Origin: CAWBLP01 sp963721065
GTDB lineage: Bacteria > Pseudomonadota > Alphaproteobacteria > Acetobacterales > Acetobacteraceae
Assembly (NCBI GenBank): GCA_963721065.1
Contig: CAVRHO010000005.1
Coordinates: forward strand, 124,001-188,000
Direction: 5' to 3'
DNA length: 64,000 nt
Below the pieces are notes generated by a model. It saw only the letters and a list, made by a program, of their open reading frames with translations, was not told the origin of the DNA and did no database searches. Below are positions 27,775-38,034 of the stretch, in pieces; the first letter of the stretch is position 1; each line of letters begins with the position of its first letter. The translations under genes were made by a program, and so were the position numbers.

Positions 27775-30700
27775 CTACGCAACGCTGGCCATCTGACGTT
27801 CCACCAGCCGGGCATACACCCCGCGCCGGGCGAGCAGTTCCGCATGGCGGCCGGCTTCGATCACGCGCCCGCCCTGCAGCACCACGATCAGGTCCGCGGC
27901 GCGGATCGTGGACAGGCGGTGGGCCACCACGATCGTGGTGCGGTCCACCATCAGCGCATCGAGCGCCGACCGCACGGCCGCCTCGCTGATCGTGTCCAGG
28001 TGAGAGGTCGCCTCGTCCAGCACCAGGATCGGCGCATCCTTCAGGAAGGCCCGGGCGATCGCCACGCGCTGGCGCTGGCCGCCGGACAGTTGCACGCCCC
28101 GCTCGCCCACGCGCGTCTGCAAGCCGTCCGGCAGGCCGGCGACGAACCCTGCCAACGCGGCGCGCTTCAGGGCCGCGGACACCTCGGTCGCGCTGGCATC
28201 AGGGCGCGCCAGACGGACATTCGCCTCCAGCGTGTCGTTGAACAGGTAGGTGTCCTGCGCCACCAGCGCGATGCGGCCACGCAGCCCGTCCAGCGTCAGG
28301 TCTCGCAGATCCACCCCGTCCAGGGCGATCCCGCCGGCGTCCGGGTCCCAGAAGCGCAGCAGCAGATTGGCGATGGTGGTCTTGCCGGCTCCGGACGGCC
28401 CCACCAGCGCCACCGTCGCACCGGCCGGCACCGCGAACGAAACCCTGGCTCAGCGCCGGGCGGAAGCGGCCGGGATAGGTGAACGTCACGTCCTCGAACG
28501 CCACCGCCGACCCGCCCGGCTGCCGCTCAGGCTCCGCCGGCCCGTCGGTGATCTCCACCGGTTCGGCGTGCACCACGTGCAGGCGGCGCGTGGACGCGAT
28601 GGTGTCGGCAAGCTGCCGCCCGACCTGTGCGATCTCCGACACCGGCAGGAAGGCGGCGACCGAGACCAGCACCAGCAGCGGCAGCATGGGCGCGCTGATC
28701 CAGCCATGCACCACCAGCGACGCGCCGACGGCGGCCACCGCCAGTCCGCCCAGGCCGGTGGCGGCCTCCAGCCCGGCGGCCTGCCGGGTCAGGTCCTCCA
28801 GCAGCGCAAGCCGCGTCTGCTGGTAGTCCCGCACCTGCGCCACGAACCCGTCGCGCCGGCGCGCCGTCGCGTTGAACGCTTCCAGTTCGGCCAGGCCCTG
28901 GATGGTTTCCGTGGCATAGGCGCCCAGTCCCCCCAGCGCGCCGCGCGCCTGGGAGCCCAGCCGGTCGATCCGGCCGCGCCCCAGCAACGGTGATGCCGCG
29001 GCATAGATCAGGAACGGCGCCAGCACCGCGGCCAGCGGCCAGGCGAACCACCCCAGCGTCACCAGCACCGCCGCGGGGATCAGCCCGGCGACGACGGTCG
29101 GCGCGATGGTGTGGGCGAAGAAATATTCGACCGTCTCGATGTCCTGCGTCGCCAGCGCCACCAGGTCGCCGGACCGCCGGCGCAGCAGCCAGGCAGGCGC
29201 CAGCGCATCCAGCTTGTCGTACAGGGCGATCCGCAGCTCCGCCAGCAGGTCATAGGCCATGGCGTGCGCCAGCCAGGACTCCAGCCAGTGCAACAGCCCG
29301 GCCAGCGGCGCGGCCAGCAGCAGCAGCGCGATCAGCAACCAGATGGCGGAGCCATTGCGCACCGCCCCCAGCAACAGGGCGCCCAGCACGCCGACGCCGA
29401 TATAGGCAACCACGCGGCCGGTGCCGCACAACACGGTTGTGGCCAGTTGACCGCGCCAGGGGCGCACGAACCCCAGCAACGTGCGGATGGTGGCGGGCCA
29501 CGACACGTCGGCGGCGTCCTCGGACAGGGGCCGCACCGTCAGGGCCGCCGCCTCGGCCTGCACCACCGTCGTGTCGTCCGGCCCCGGCGTGTCCACCAGC
29601 GCGTCGGCATGCTCGGCCAGTTGCGGCCCCATCAGGTCGCGATACGGGCCATCCACCGCGATCAACGCCTCGTGCCGGCCGCTTTGCACCACCGCGCCGT
29701 CATCCAGCACCAGGATGCGGTCGGCGCCGATCACGCTGGACAGGCGGTGCGCCAGGATCAGCGTGGTGCGGTCGCGCATCAGCCGGTCCAGCGCCTGCTG
29801 GATCAACGCCTCGTTCTCGGCATCCACCGACGACAGCGCTTCGTCCAGCACCAGGATCGGCGCGTCCCGCAGCAGCGCCCGCGCAATCGCCAGGCGCTGG
29901 CGCTGGCCGCCCGACAGTTGCAGGCCGCGTTCGCCGATCACCGTGTCGTAGTCATCCGGCAGCGCCATGATGAACTCATGGGCGTTGGCAGCGATGGCGG
30001 CGGCGACCATCTCCTGCTCGCTGGCATCGGGGCGACCCAGGCGCAGGTTCTCCGCCACCGTGCCGTGGAACAGCATGCTGTCCTGCGCCACCACGGCGAT
30101 CATGCTGCGTACCAGCGCCGGATCGAGCGCGCGCAGGTCCTGTCCGTCGAGGCGGATGCTGCCGGATTGCGGGTCGTACAGCCGCAGCAGCAGCTTGATG
30201 ATCGACGACTTGCCCGATCCGCTGGCGCCGACCACCGCGACCCGCTCCCCCGGCTCGACGGCGAAGGCCAGCCCGCGATGCGCCGGGCGGCGGCCGCCGG
30301 GATAGGCGAAGCGCACGTCCTGGAACTCGATCCGCGGGCGCAGATTGGCAGCCGCGATGGGCCAGGCGGGCGCGGCCGGCGCGGTTTCGGGCGCCGCCAG
30401 CAGGGACAGGATGCCGTCGGCTGCGGCCTGGCCGGTCAGGCCCTGGTGCAGTACCGTGCGCAGATCGCGCAGCGGGCGGAATATTTCCGTGCCGGCCATC
30501 AGCACGATCAGCAGCGCCTCCAGGCTCATCGTGCCGCTGTGCACGCGCCAAGCCCCCAGCGCCATCGCGCCGGCCGCGCCCAGCGCACAGCCGGTGTCGG
30601 TGATGCCGCGCGTCAGCACGCTCCACGACAGCACCCAGAACGTGGTGTCGGACAGGGCGCGTGCCTTGCGTGCCAGGATCTCGCCGTAGCTGCGGCTCTG

Positions 30701-31336
30701 ACCGAACGCCTTCAGGGTGGGCAGGCCCTGGATGGCGTCCAGCAGTTCCTCGCCGAATGCCTTGAACGCGCGCTGGCGGTCGCGCGAGGCGGCGGCCGAC
30801 CGTTCGTGTACCACGACCGGCAGCACCAGCGTGGCGAGCGCGGCGACCAGCATCACCGACGCGACCGGCACGTCCCACCAGGCGATGAAGCCGAAGATCG
30901 CCACCGGCGCGGCGATCGCCACCGCGACCTGTGGCAGGTACTGGCCGAAGAAGCTCTGCAACTGTTCCACGCCATCGACCATCGACAGCATCACGCCGCC
31001 GGTGCGTTCGGCGCCGAACCAGGCGGGGCCGAGTGCCACGATCTTGTCGAACAGGCGGGCGCGCAGATCCTGCTGGATGCGCGCGGCGGTGCGGTGCGCG
31101 ACCATGGTGCGGGCATGCTCCAGCACGCAGCGCAGCACGATCGCCACGCCGGTCGCGGCCAGCGGCCAGACCAGCGTGCTGGCCGGTGCGCCGTGGAACA
31201 CGCCGGCCAGGAAACGGCCGAGGAAGGCGAACCGGGCGATGCCGAATGCCAGCGCCAGCAGGCCGAGCAGCGTTGACAGGGCGATACGGCCTCGCAGGCC
31301 GGCGGTCATGCCCCAGAGCTTCAGGTCGAAATGCAT
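27775..31336 (-). CDS. Fused double ABC exporter (TMD-NBD-TMD-NBD, CydDC-like), frameshifted
   Basis: Two frames join into one protein of about 1186 residues. Half one has six hydrophobic segments (residues 15-300), Walker A VGASGSGKSSII, LQLSGGQRQRLAIARALLRDAPILVLDEALSS and the H-loop AHRLSS. Half two repeats the plan: a membrane domain from about residue 625, Walker A VGPSGAGKTTI, VQLSGGQRQRVAIARAFLKDAP and AHRLST. The frame slips at 28443-28445; removing one C rejoins RPALSQ to VSFAVPAGATVAL. The length, 3562 bp, is one more than a multiple of three. Thiol exporters CydDC and many lipid/peptide exporters are heterodimers; here both halves are in one chain. The cargo is unknown. Confidence 0.85.
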
Positions 31337-31528
31337 GGCGCGGAGTGTGGGGCGGGAGAAGCGGCAGCCTCAAGCCCGGGTGCTGGCGGGGGCGTCATAG
31401 GGAACGGTGCCGGACCGGTCATTCGGAAGTTGGCATTAACCACTCCTCAATCTGCGGAGGCCTAGGATGCGGCATCCGGCCCGCGGACATGGCTGCGGGC
31501 GCCCACCGGCCGCCAGGGTCAGTTACGC

Positions 31529-33205
31529 GTGCCAATCGCGACAAGTCAGCAGGCCCCGACCAGCATGTCCGAACGCGTCCGGCAGGAGCGTGACCGTCAC
31601 GTCGCATTCGCCTTCGCCGCGGCCGATCTGCTGATCGAAACCGGGGCCGATGGCGCCATTGTGGCCGCGTCCGGTGCGGCGCAGACGGTGCTGGGCCGCG
31701 ACGTGCGCTCGTTGCTGGGCAGGTCGCTGCAGGAGGTCGTGGCGCCCGCCCACTGGCCACTGGTCCGGCGCCTGCTGAAGCAGGTGCAGCGGCTCGGCCG
31801 CATCGATCCGGTGCCGGCGCACCTGCTGCGGCCCGATCATGCCACAACCCGGGTTCTGCTGGGCGCGTGCCGGCTGCCGAACAGCGCCGACAGCGTCTTC
31901 CTCAGCGCCACCTTGCTGCCGGCCACGCTGGCCGAACTGGAGCAGCCGCGCGATTCGCCCACCGGCCTGCTGACCCAGGACGGATTGCGGGAAGCAGCGC
32001 AGCGCCGCACGGATCAGGGCGGCGCGCATGAGCTGAAGCTGTTGCGCCTGGACGGCCTCTCCGGAGCGGTCCGGACGCTGCCGCCGGACCGCTCCGATAT
32101 GCTCCTGCAGGAGATTGGCGCCGCGCTTCGTGCGTCCTCCCTGGGCGGGGACGCGGCGGGGCGCCTGGACGAGGAGACCTTCGGCCTCGTCGCGCGCGCG
32201 GAACCGGGTCCCGGTCGCGATGCCGCGCTGGTGGCAGATTTGCGAGAGGCCTTCCGCGGCGCCGGCCTGCCGGACGGCAAGATCGGCCCCCGGCTCAGCC
32301 GGGTCGATTTGGACGCAGGAGAAATGAGCGGCGGCGATGTCGGCCGGGCGCTTGCCTACGCGATGAACCGTTTCGTCAATGCCCAGCGCGAGGAGTTCAG
32401 TATCCGCTCCCTGCGGGACGGGTTGACGGCGGCGCTGGACGACACCGTCAGCCGATTCGCCCAGAGCAGGCAGATCATCGGCGACCGCCGCTTCTCCCTG
32501 GTGTTCCAGCCGGTGGTGGCACTGACGGGCCGCACGCTGCACCACTACGAAGCGCTGTCACGCTTTCCCGGCGAAGCCAACACGTTCGAGATGGTCGGCT
32601 TCATGGAGGACGTCGGACTCGTTACGGAACTGGACCTGGCCGTGTGCAAGCAGGCGATCGCGGCGCTGAAGCAGCATCCGGGCGTGAAGCTGGCGATCAA
32701 CCTGTCCGGCCGCTCGGTGCAGACCGAGGCGTTCCGCGAGGAACTCCGCCGGCTGCTGGCACCGGCCGCCACGCTGAGCCCCCGCCTGCTGTTCGAGCTG
32801 ACCGAATCCGCGGCGGTCGAACACCTGGAGGAGGCGGCCGCGTTCCTGGGCTGGCTGCGCGAGCTGGGGCACATGGTGTGCCTGGACGATTTCGGTGCCG
32901 GCGCCGCGGCGTACAGCTACCTGCGGCGGTTCGACGTGGATTTCGTCAAGATCGACGGTCCGTTCCTGAAGGCGGCGCGCGACCGTCCGCGCGAACGCGC
33001 GCTGATCCGCTCCATCTGCGTGTTGTGCAACGAGATCGGCGGCAAGGTGATCGGCGAGATGATCGAGGACGAGGCGACCGCGTCGCTGGCGAAGACGCTG
33101 GGTATCGACTACGGCCAGGGCTGGCTGTTCGGCAAGCCGCTGCGGGAGCTGCCGAAACCCACGACCGTGTCACGCCGGAAGGGTGTGTCGGAGAGTTGGG
33201 AGTAG
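31529..33205 (+). CDS. EAL-domain c-di-GMP phosphodiesterase with PAS and degenerate GGDEF
   Basis: The 558-residue protein starts at GTG 31529 (ATG at 31565 is an alternative). It has an N-terminal PAS-like region (ATGADGAIVAA ... LGRDVRSLLGRSLQEVV). A GGDEF-like middle follows whose active-site loop reads RLDEETFG, so cyclase activity is not expected. The C-terminal EAL domain keeps YEALSRF (Glu about 341), INLSGRS, FELTES, CLDDFGAGAAAYSYL, FVKIDG and the GEMIED glutamate, the metal and catalytic set for hydrolysing c-di-GMP. It is a soluble cytoplasmic protein and probably an active phosphodiesterase tuned by its PAS domain. Confidence 0.87.
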   Translation: MPIATSQQAPTSMSERVRQERDRHVAFAFAAADLLIETGADGAIVAASGAAQTVLGRDVRSLLGRSLQEVVAPAHWPLVRRLLKQVQRLGRIDPVPAHLLRPDHATTRVLLGACRLPNSADSVFLSATLLPATLAELEQPRDSPTGLLTQDGLREAAQRRTDQGGAHELKLLRLDGLSGAVRTLPPDRSDMLLQEIGAALRASSLGGDAAGRLDEETFGLVARAEPGPGRDAALVADLREAFRGAGLPDGKIGPRLSRVDLDAGEMSGGDVGRALAYAMNRFVNAQREEFSIRSLRDGLTAALDDTVSRFAQSRQIIGDRRFSLVFQPVVALTGRTLHHYEALSRFPGEANTFEMVGFMEDVGLVTELDLAVCKQAIAALKQHPGVKLAINLSGRSVQTEAFREELRRLLAPAATLSPRLLFELTESAAVEHLEEAAAFLGWLRELGHMVCLDDFGAGAAAYSYLRRFDVDFVKIDGPFLKAARDRPRERALIRSICVLCNEIGGKVIGEMIEDEATASLAKTLGIDYGQGWLFGKPLRELPKPTTVSRRKGVSESWE

Positions 33206-33279
33206 CGCCGGAGCGGAGTTCGGCCCGGGCGTGCCTGCCCTTGGGCATTGGAACGTTCCGACAACCGCCGCCTTCGCAA

Positions 33280-33385
33280 GTCATGGCCGGACTTGATCCG
33301 GCCATCTGCCCCCGGCAAGGCGTGTTCCGTTGCATCCCGCCCCGATCGTTCCGGGGTAGATGGCCGGGTCAGGCCCGGCCATGAC
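33280..33385. repeat. REPIN-like palindromic element, copy 2
   Basis: The 106-bp element starts GTCATGGCCGGACTTGATCC and ends GGTCAGGCCCGGCCATGAC. The centre contains AAGGCGTGTTCCG and CCCGATCGTTCCG, shared with 38035-38142 and, reversed, with 9115-9220. It lies between the convergent EAL and sspB genes. Confidence 0.78.
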
Positions 33386-33417
33386 CGAGAGAGCGGCGCC
33401 TGGCCGCATCATTCCTG

Positions 33418-33475
33418 GCGCCCTCAGCGGTCCAGCGCCCTCGACGGTTTAGCGCCCGTAGGATTTGGCGCCCTT
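33418..33475. repeat. Imperfect short tandem repeat, four GCGCCC units
   Basis: RGCGCCCT/G recurs at 33418, 33434, 33451 and 33467 with 16-17 bp spacing, separated by divergent CAGCGGTCC / CGACGGTTT type spacers. It lies in the 343-bp gap between the EAL and sspB genes, next to the palindromic element. Apart from these repeats nothing was recognised in the gap. Confidence 0.5.
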
Positions 33476-33548
33476 GGGACATCTGCCGCACCTGCCCCGC
33501 AACGTCCCCGAAAACCACGCAGCAGCAGGCACGGACCTCTGCAGACTC

Positions 33549-34076
33549 TTACGAATCCTTCCCCGGGCCGCGCTTCCGGAACGCATCCAGGCTGACCACC
33601 TGTGGCCCCTCCGGCTTCTCCTCCGCCGCCTCCGCACTGGCTTCGGCCGATGCCGGCAGATTGCCCACGTCCTGGTCCGGCACGGGTTCCGGCTCCACCG
33701 CGTGGAAGCGCAGCCCGTAGCGCACATACGGGTCGGCAAACCCGATCACCGCATCCAGTGGCACCGCCAGAGTCGTCGGCACGCCGCCGAACGACAGCCC
33801 GACCGTGATCAGCCGAGCCTCGCGGTCCATGTTGAGGTCCCAGAACTGGTGCTGCAGGACGATGGTCATCTCCTGCGGGTACTGGGCGCGCAGCCGCGGC
33901 GGGATCACCACGCCGGGATGATCGGTGCGGAATGTCAGGTAGAAATGGTGCCCGCCGGGCAGCCCGTTCGCCGAGACATGCGCGATCGCCTCCGCGACCA
34001 CGCTGCGCAGTGCCTGTTCCGTCCATGCTTCGTAGGGCAGCAAACTTTCCGGAAGCTGCTCCTGGTCGTCGCTCAT
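33549..34076 (-). CDS. sspB: SspB-family ClpXP adaptor (alphaproteobacterial type)
   Basis: The 175-residue protein has the SspB fold core: LPYEAWTEQALRSVVAEAIAHV, GGHHFYLTFRTDHPGVVIPPRLRAQYPQEMTIVLQHQFWDL and ARLITVGLSFGGVPTTLAVPLDAVIGFADPYVRYGL. An acidic disordered tail follows, ending in the short VVSLDAFRKR segment that would dock ClpX. It delivers tagged (ssrA-type) substrates to ClpXP. The ATG at 34076 sits after GGAAGGGGG; an in-frame TTG upstream is unlikely. It is convergent with the EAL gene. Confidence 0.9.
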   Translation of the reverse strand: MSDDQEQLPESLLPYEAWTEQALRSVVAEAIAHVSANGLPGGHHFYLTFRTDHPGVVIPPRLRAQYPQEMTIVLQHQFWDLNMDREARLITVGLSFGGVPTTLAVPLDAVIGFADPYVRYGLRFHAVEPEPVPDQDVGNLPASAEASAEAAEEKPEGPQVVSLDAFRKRGPGKDS

Positions 34077-34194
34077 GCGGCCCCCTTCCGACAAACAGTA
34101 CCCATAGCGCGGGCTCGTAAGGTGGGCAAACCCGTGACCGCTTTACAGACCCCCAACAACCCCGAATGCTGCCATGCGCAGGGGCGGGGAAACG

Positions 34195-35430
34195 ATGACG
34201 GAACAGGACGAGGCAGCGAGCCCGGTCGGGCCGCGATGGCAGCTTACGCTCTGGACCATGGTGGCGGTGCAGTTCGTGATGAGCATTTCGTTCAGCATCG
34301 TCAGCCCGATCATGCCGCTGTTCCTGCCCGACCTGGGTGTCACCTCACCGCCGGCGGTGGATATCTGGGCCGGTGTGATCGCATCGGTCACCTCCTTCGT
34401 CGCGATCTTCACCGCCCCGGTCTGGGGCGGCCTGGCAGACCGCTACGGGCGCAAGCTGATGGTGCTGCGGTCCACGGTCGGCATCGCGGTGTTCACCACA
34501 CTGATCGCGGTCGCGCACAGCCCCTGGCACGTGCTGGCCATGCGCGGCGGAATGGGGGCGGTGGCCGGGTTCAATTCCGCCGCGACCGTGCTGGTCGCCA
34601 CCCAGGTGCCCGAAGGCCGCATGGGCTGGGCGCTCGGCTGGCTCAGCACCGGCCAGTTGGTGGGAACCCTGGTGGGCCCGGTGGTGGGCGGAGGGCTGGC
34701 CGACCTGACCGGCAGCTATCGCCTGCCGTTCGTCTTCGCCGGCGCCATGGCGTTTTCCGCCTTCCTCGGCACCTGGCGGTTCGTGCCCGAACGCTTCACG
34801 CGGCCAGCCAAAACCCGACAGCGCAGCTCACTGCTGGAGGGCCTGCCGGTGCTGACCAGTTCACGCGGCCTGCTGGCACTGATCCTGGTGATGATGATGG
34901 GGCAGTTCGCCGTTCAGGCCGTGCAGCCGGTGGTGACGCTGTACGTGCAGGAAATGCTGGGGCCGCGACCGGACCTGGCGACGCTGGGCGGCCTGGCGTT
35001 CTCCGCCACCGGCCTGGCCGGGATCATGGCGGTGCCGTTCCTCAGCCGGCAGAGCGACCGTATCGGCTATCGCCGCGTGCTGCTGATCTGCCTGGCCGGC
35101 GCGGCCCTGTTCACCGTGCCGCAGGGCGTGGACCTGGGCTACCGGGCCTTCGTGCTGGAACGCTTCGGCCTGGGCCTGTTCATCGGCGGCGTGCTGCCCG
35201 CGGCGAACGCGCTGATCGGCCGGCTGACCACGCCGGCCAACCGCGGCTTCGTCTATGGCGTGATCTCCTCGGCGTATTTCGTCGGCAACACCATCGGCCC
35301 GGTCACCGGGGGCGTCGTGGCGGCGACCGCGGGGCTCAACTGGGTGTTCGCCGTCACCGCCGCGGTGCTGGTGGCGAACCTGGCCTGGGTCTGGCTTGCC
35401 GTGCCGGAGGTGGCGCCCGCGCGCGACTGA
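34195..35430 (+). CDS. MFS transporter (DHA1-like multidrug type)
   Basis: The 411-residue inner-membrane protein has about 12 hydrophobic helices. Loop 2-3 carries APVWGGLADRYGRKLMVLRS (the MFS GxLADRxGRK motif) and TM5 carries LVGPVVGGGLADL (antiporter motif C). The start at ATG 34195 follows GGGGCGGGGAA; the longer start at 34174 has poor support. It is 18 bp upstream of tgt, so it may be co-transcribed with the queuosine genes, though no functional link is implied. Substrate unknown. Confidence 0.87.
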   Translation: MTEQDEAASPVGPRWQLTLWTMVAVQFVMSISFSIVSPIMPLFLPDLGVTSPPAVDIWAGVIASVTSFVAIFTAPVWGGLADRYGRKLMVLRSTVGIAVFTTLIAVAHSPWHVLAMRGGMGAVAGFNSAATVLVATQVPEGRMGWALGWLSTGQLVGTLVGPVVGGGLADLTGSYRLPFVFAGAMAFSAFLGTWRFVPERFTRPAKTRQRSSLLEGLPVLTSSRGLLALILVMMMGQFAVQAVQPVVTLYVQEMLGPRPDLATLGGLAFSATGLAGIMAVPFLSRQSDRIGYRRVLLICLAGAALFTVPQGVDLGYRAFVLERFGLGLFIGGVLPAANALIGRLTTPANRGFVYGVISSAYFVGNTIGPVTGGVVAATAGLNWVFAVTAAVLVANLAWVWLAVPEVAPARD

Positions 35431-35448
35431 GGCCATATCCTGCCGGAC

Positions 35449-36570
35449 ATGACCGCCTTCACCTATCATTCGACCGCAACCGACGGCGCCGCCCGCGCCG
35501 GTGTGCTGACCACCGCGCACGGCACGGTGGAGACGCCCGTCTTCATGCCGGTGGGCACCGCCGGCACGGTAAAGGCGATGACCGCCGATGCGGTGCGCGC
35601 CACCGGGGCGCGGCTGATCCTGGGCAATACCTACCACCTGATGCTGCGCCCCGGCGCCGAACGCGTCGCACGGCTGGGCGGGCTGCACCGGCTGATGGAC
35701 TGGCCCGGACCGATCCTGACCGATTCCGGCGGCTTTCAGGTCATGTCGCTGGCACAACTGCGCAAACTGGATGCGGACGGCGTAACCTTCCAGTCGCACC
35801 TGGACGGGTCGAAGCACCGGCTGACGCCGGAACGGTCGGTCCAGATCCAGCACCACCTGGACGCCACCATCACCATGGTGCTGGACGAATGCACCCCGTT
35901 CCCCGCCACCGAGGAACAGGCCGCATCGTCCATGGCGCTGTCGATGCGTTGGGCCGCGCGCTCCCGGGAAGCGTTCGTGAACCGGCCCGGCTACGCACTG
36001 TTCGGCATCGTTCAGGGCAGTGTCTATCCGCAACTGCGGGCGGCATCGGCGCGCGCGCTGACCGATATCGGCTTCGACGGGTATGCGGTCGGCGGCCTGG
36101 CGATCGGGGAAGGCCAGGCCACCACCCTTACCGTGCTGGACGCCACCGTGCCGTTCCTGCCGGCGGACCGGCCGCGCTACCTGATGGGCGTCGGCACGCC
36201 GGACGACATCATCGGCGCGGTGCAGCGGGGCATCGACATGTTCGACTGCGTGATACCCACGCGCGCCGGGCGCACCGCCCGCGCCTACACGTCCCGTGGC
36301 GTGTTCAACCTGCGCAACGCCCGCTTCGCCGATGACGACCGGCCGCTGGACCCGGCCTGCACCTGCCCGGCCTGCACGCGGCACGTGCGCGCCTATCTGC
36401 ACCACCTGTTCCGCGCGGAGGAAATGCTCGGCCCCATGCTGCTGACCTGGCACAACATCACCTACTACCAGGACCTGATGCGCGGGCTGCGCACGGCGAT
36501 TGCCGAGCGCCGGCTGGCGCAGCACGCCGACGCGGTGCGCGCCGCCTGGGCGGCGGGAGACCCGGCATGA
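35449..36570 (+). CDS. tgt: tRNA-guanine(34) transglycosylase
   Basis: The 373-residue enzyme exchanges guanine 34 for preQ1 in tRNAs with GUN anticodons. Visible are the substrate-binding Asp 92 in TDSGGFQVMS, the nucleophile Asp 266 in FDCVIPTRAGR, and zinc ligands Cys 304, Cys 306, Cys 309 and His 335 (CTCPAC ... LLTWHN). Length and motifs are full and canonical. The stop overlaps the queF start (ATGA), so both steps of the preQ1 pathway are translated together. No preQ1 riboswitch fits in the 18-bp gap upstream. Confidence 0.96.
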   Translation: MTAFTYHSTATDGAARAGVLTTAHGTVETPVFMPVGTAGTVKAMTADAVRATGARLILGNTYHLMLRPGAERVARLGGLHRLMDWPGPILTDSGGFQVMSLAQLRKLDADGVTFQSHLDGSKHRLTPERSVQIQHHLDATITMVLDECTPFPATEEQAASSMALSMRWAARSREAFVNRPGYALFGIVQGSVYPQLRAASARALTDIGFDGYAVGGLAIGEGQATTLTVLDATVPFLPADRPRYLMGVGTPDDIIGAVQRGIDMFDCVIPTRAGRTARAYTSRGVFNLRNARFADDDRPLDPACTCPACTRHVRAYLHHLFRAEEMLGPMLLTWHNITYYQDLMRGLRTAIAERRLAQHADAVRAAWAAGDPA

Positions 36571-37034
36571 CCGCCACACCCGACTATGCCAGCCTCACGC
36601 AGCTCGGCCACGCCGCGCAGCAACCTGCCTCGCCGGACGAAGCGAAACTGGAACGCGTCGCCAATCCCGCGCCCGGCAAGCACTACGTGGTGCGCTTCAC
36701 CTGTCCGGAATTCACCTCGCTGTGCCCGATGACGGGGCAGCCGGATTTCGCGCATCTGGTGATCGACTACATCCCGGCCGACTGGATCGTGGAAAGCAAG
36801 TCGCTGAAGCTGTTCTTCACCTCGTTCCGCAATCACGGCGCGTTCCATGAGGCCTGCACGATGCAGATCGCCGAACGCCTGGTGGAGCTGCTGCAACCCG
36901 CGTGGCTGCGCATCGGCGGCTACTGGTATCCGCGCGGCGGCATGCCGATCGACGTGTTCTGGCAGACCGGCGCCCCGCCGGAGGGCGCATGGATCCCGGC
37001 GCAGGAGGTGGCGCCCTATCGTGGGCGCGGCTGA
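36567..37034 (+). CDS. queF: NADPH-dependent 7-cyano-7-deazaguanine reductase (preQ1 synthase)
   Basis: The 155-residue type I QueF has the catalytic cysteine at residue 53 and the general-acid Asp 60 in FTSLCPMTGQPDFAHL, followed by the E(S/L)KSLK segment VESKSLKLFFTSFRNHGAFHE that binds NADPH. It reduces preQ0 to preQ1, the substrate of the Tgt protein encoded just upstream; the ATGA overlap couples translation. Soluble and cytoplasmic. Confidence 0.95.
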   Translation: MTATPDYASLTQLGHAAQQPASPDEAKLERVANPAPGKHYVVRFTCPEFTSLCPMTGQPDFAHLVIDYIPADWIVESKSLKLFFTSFRNHGAFHEACTMQIAERLVELLQPAWLRIGGYWYPRGGMPIDVFWQTGAPPEGAWIPAQEVAPYRGRG

Positions 37035-37095
37035 CAGGCTACCGGCGGCGCGCGCTGGCTGGTAAACTCGTCGCAACCAAGCAGGAGGACGCGCC

Positions 37096-37917
37096 GTGAC
37101 CAGCATCCTGTCGGCGGCGGAACTGGCCGCCTTCAATACCGACGGCTTCGTGATCGTCCGCAGCATGTTCGACTTGGAGGAAGTCGATCTGTTGCGCCGC
37201 GCGATGGAGCAGGATCCGGAAGTCGCCGGCCACATGCTGGACCGGCTGGACGCACAGGGCGCCGCCACGCGCATCGCACTGTGGAACCGCGCCGGCGACA
37301 GCGTTTATGGCATGGCCGCGCGCTGTGCCCGCATGGTTGATACGATGGAGGCGCTGCTTGGCGGCGCCGTGTACCACTTTCAGTCGAAACTGACCGCAAA
37401 GGAGCCGTTCGTCGGCGGCGCGTGGGAGTGGCACCAGGACTACGGCTATTGGTACCACAACGGCTGCCTGTTTCCACACCTGGCGAGCTGCCAGGTCGCG
37501 CTGGACCGTTCGAGTGCGGCGAACGGGTGCCTGGAGATGGTGCGCGGATCGCATGCCCTCGGTCGTATCGACCACGTTCCGGTTCCGGGCGAGGGCCAGA
37601 ATGTCGCCGATCCCGCGCGCATGGAGCATATCGTGAAGCGGCTGGACATCGTGCCGTGCGAACTGGATCCGGGTGACGCGGTGTTCTTCCATGGCAACAC
37701 GTTGCATCGGTCGGCACAGAACCGCTCCCCGCACCGGCGCTGGACGCTGATCTGCTGCTATAACCGCGTGGACAACGACACGGTTTCTCGTGAGCATGAC
37801 CGCCATTACGTGCCGCTCGAGAAGGTTCCCGACAGCGCGGTAAAGGCGGCCGGCATGCGCTTCGCCAGCGGCGACGAGCACTTCACGTCACGGCCGTTCG
37901 TGCCGAAGGTGGCGTGA
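37096..37917 (+). CDS. Phytanoyl-CoA dioxygenase (PhyH) family Fe(II)/2-oxoglutarate oxygenase
   Basis: The 273-residue protein has a double-stranded beta-helix iron site: His 113 and Asp 115 in WHQDYGYW and distal His 204 in FFHGNTLHRS. A likely 2-oxoglutarate arginine follows in NRSPHRRW. The start is a GTG (37096) 7 nt after AGGAGG. The family hydroxylates fatty acyl chains or secondary metabolites; the N-terminal DGFVIVRSMFDLEEV is standard. It follows queF at 61 bp, but a link to queuosine is not implied. The substrate is unknown. Confidence 0.87.
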   Translation: MTSILSAAELAAFNTDGFVIVRSMFDLEEVDLLRRAMEQDPEVAGHMLDRLDAQGAATRIALWNRAGDSVYGMAARCARMVDTMEALLGGAVYHFQSKLTAKEPFVGGAWEWHQDYGYWYHNGCLFPHLASCQVALDRSSAANGCLEMVRGSHALGRIDHVPVPGEGQNVADPARMEHIVKRLDIVPCELDPGDAVFFHGNTLHRSAQNRSPHRRWTLICCYNRVDNDTVSREHDRHYVPLEKVPDSAVKAAGMRFASGDEHFTSRPFVPKVA

Positions 37918-38034
37918 GATCGGAACCTGTTCGTGAACCCGACACCTGGGCGGGCACCTGCCAGTAAGCCCAGCCACCTCGTGTTGGGCGAACACCTGGG
38001 CATTGCCTGGTGCGGACAGGCACTGTTCTTCCGA

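Noticed and set aside
29111..31276. Plus-strand open frame of 721 codons
   Set aside because: Gln/His/Arg-rich antisense frame of the ABC exporter; no ribosome site or motif.
35431..35448. preQ1 riboswitch before tgt
   Set aside because: Only 18 bp separate the genes, and no preQ1 aptamer pattern is present.
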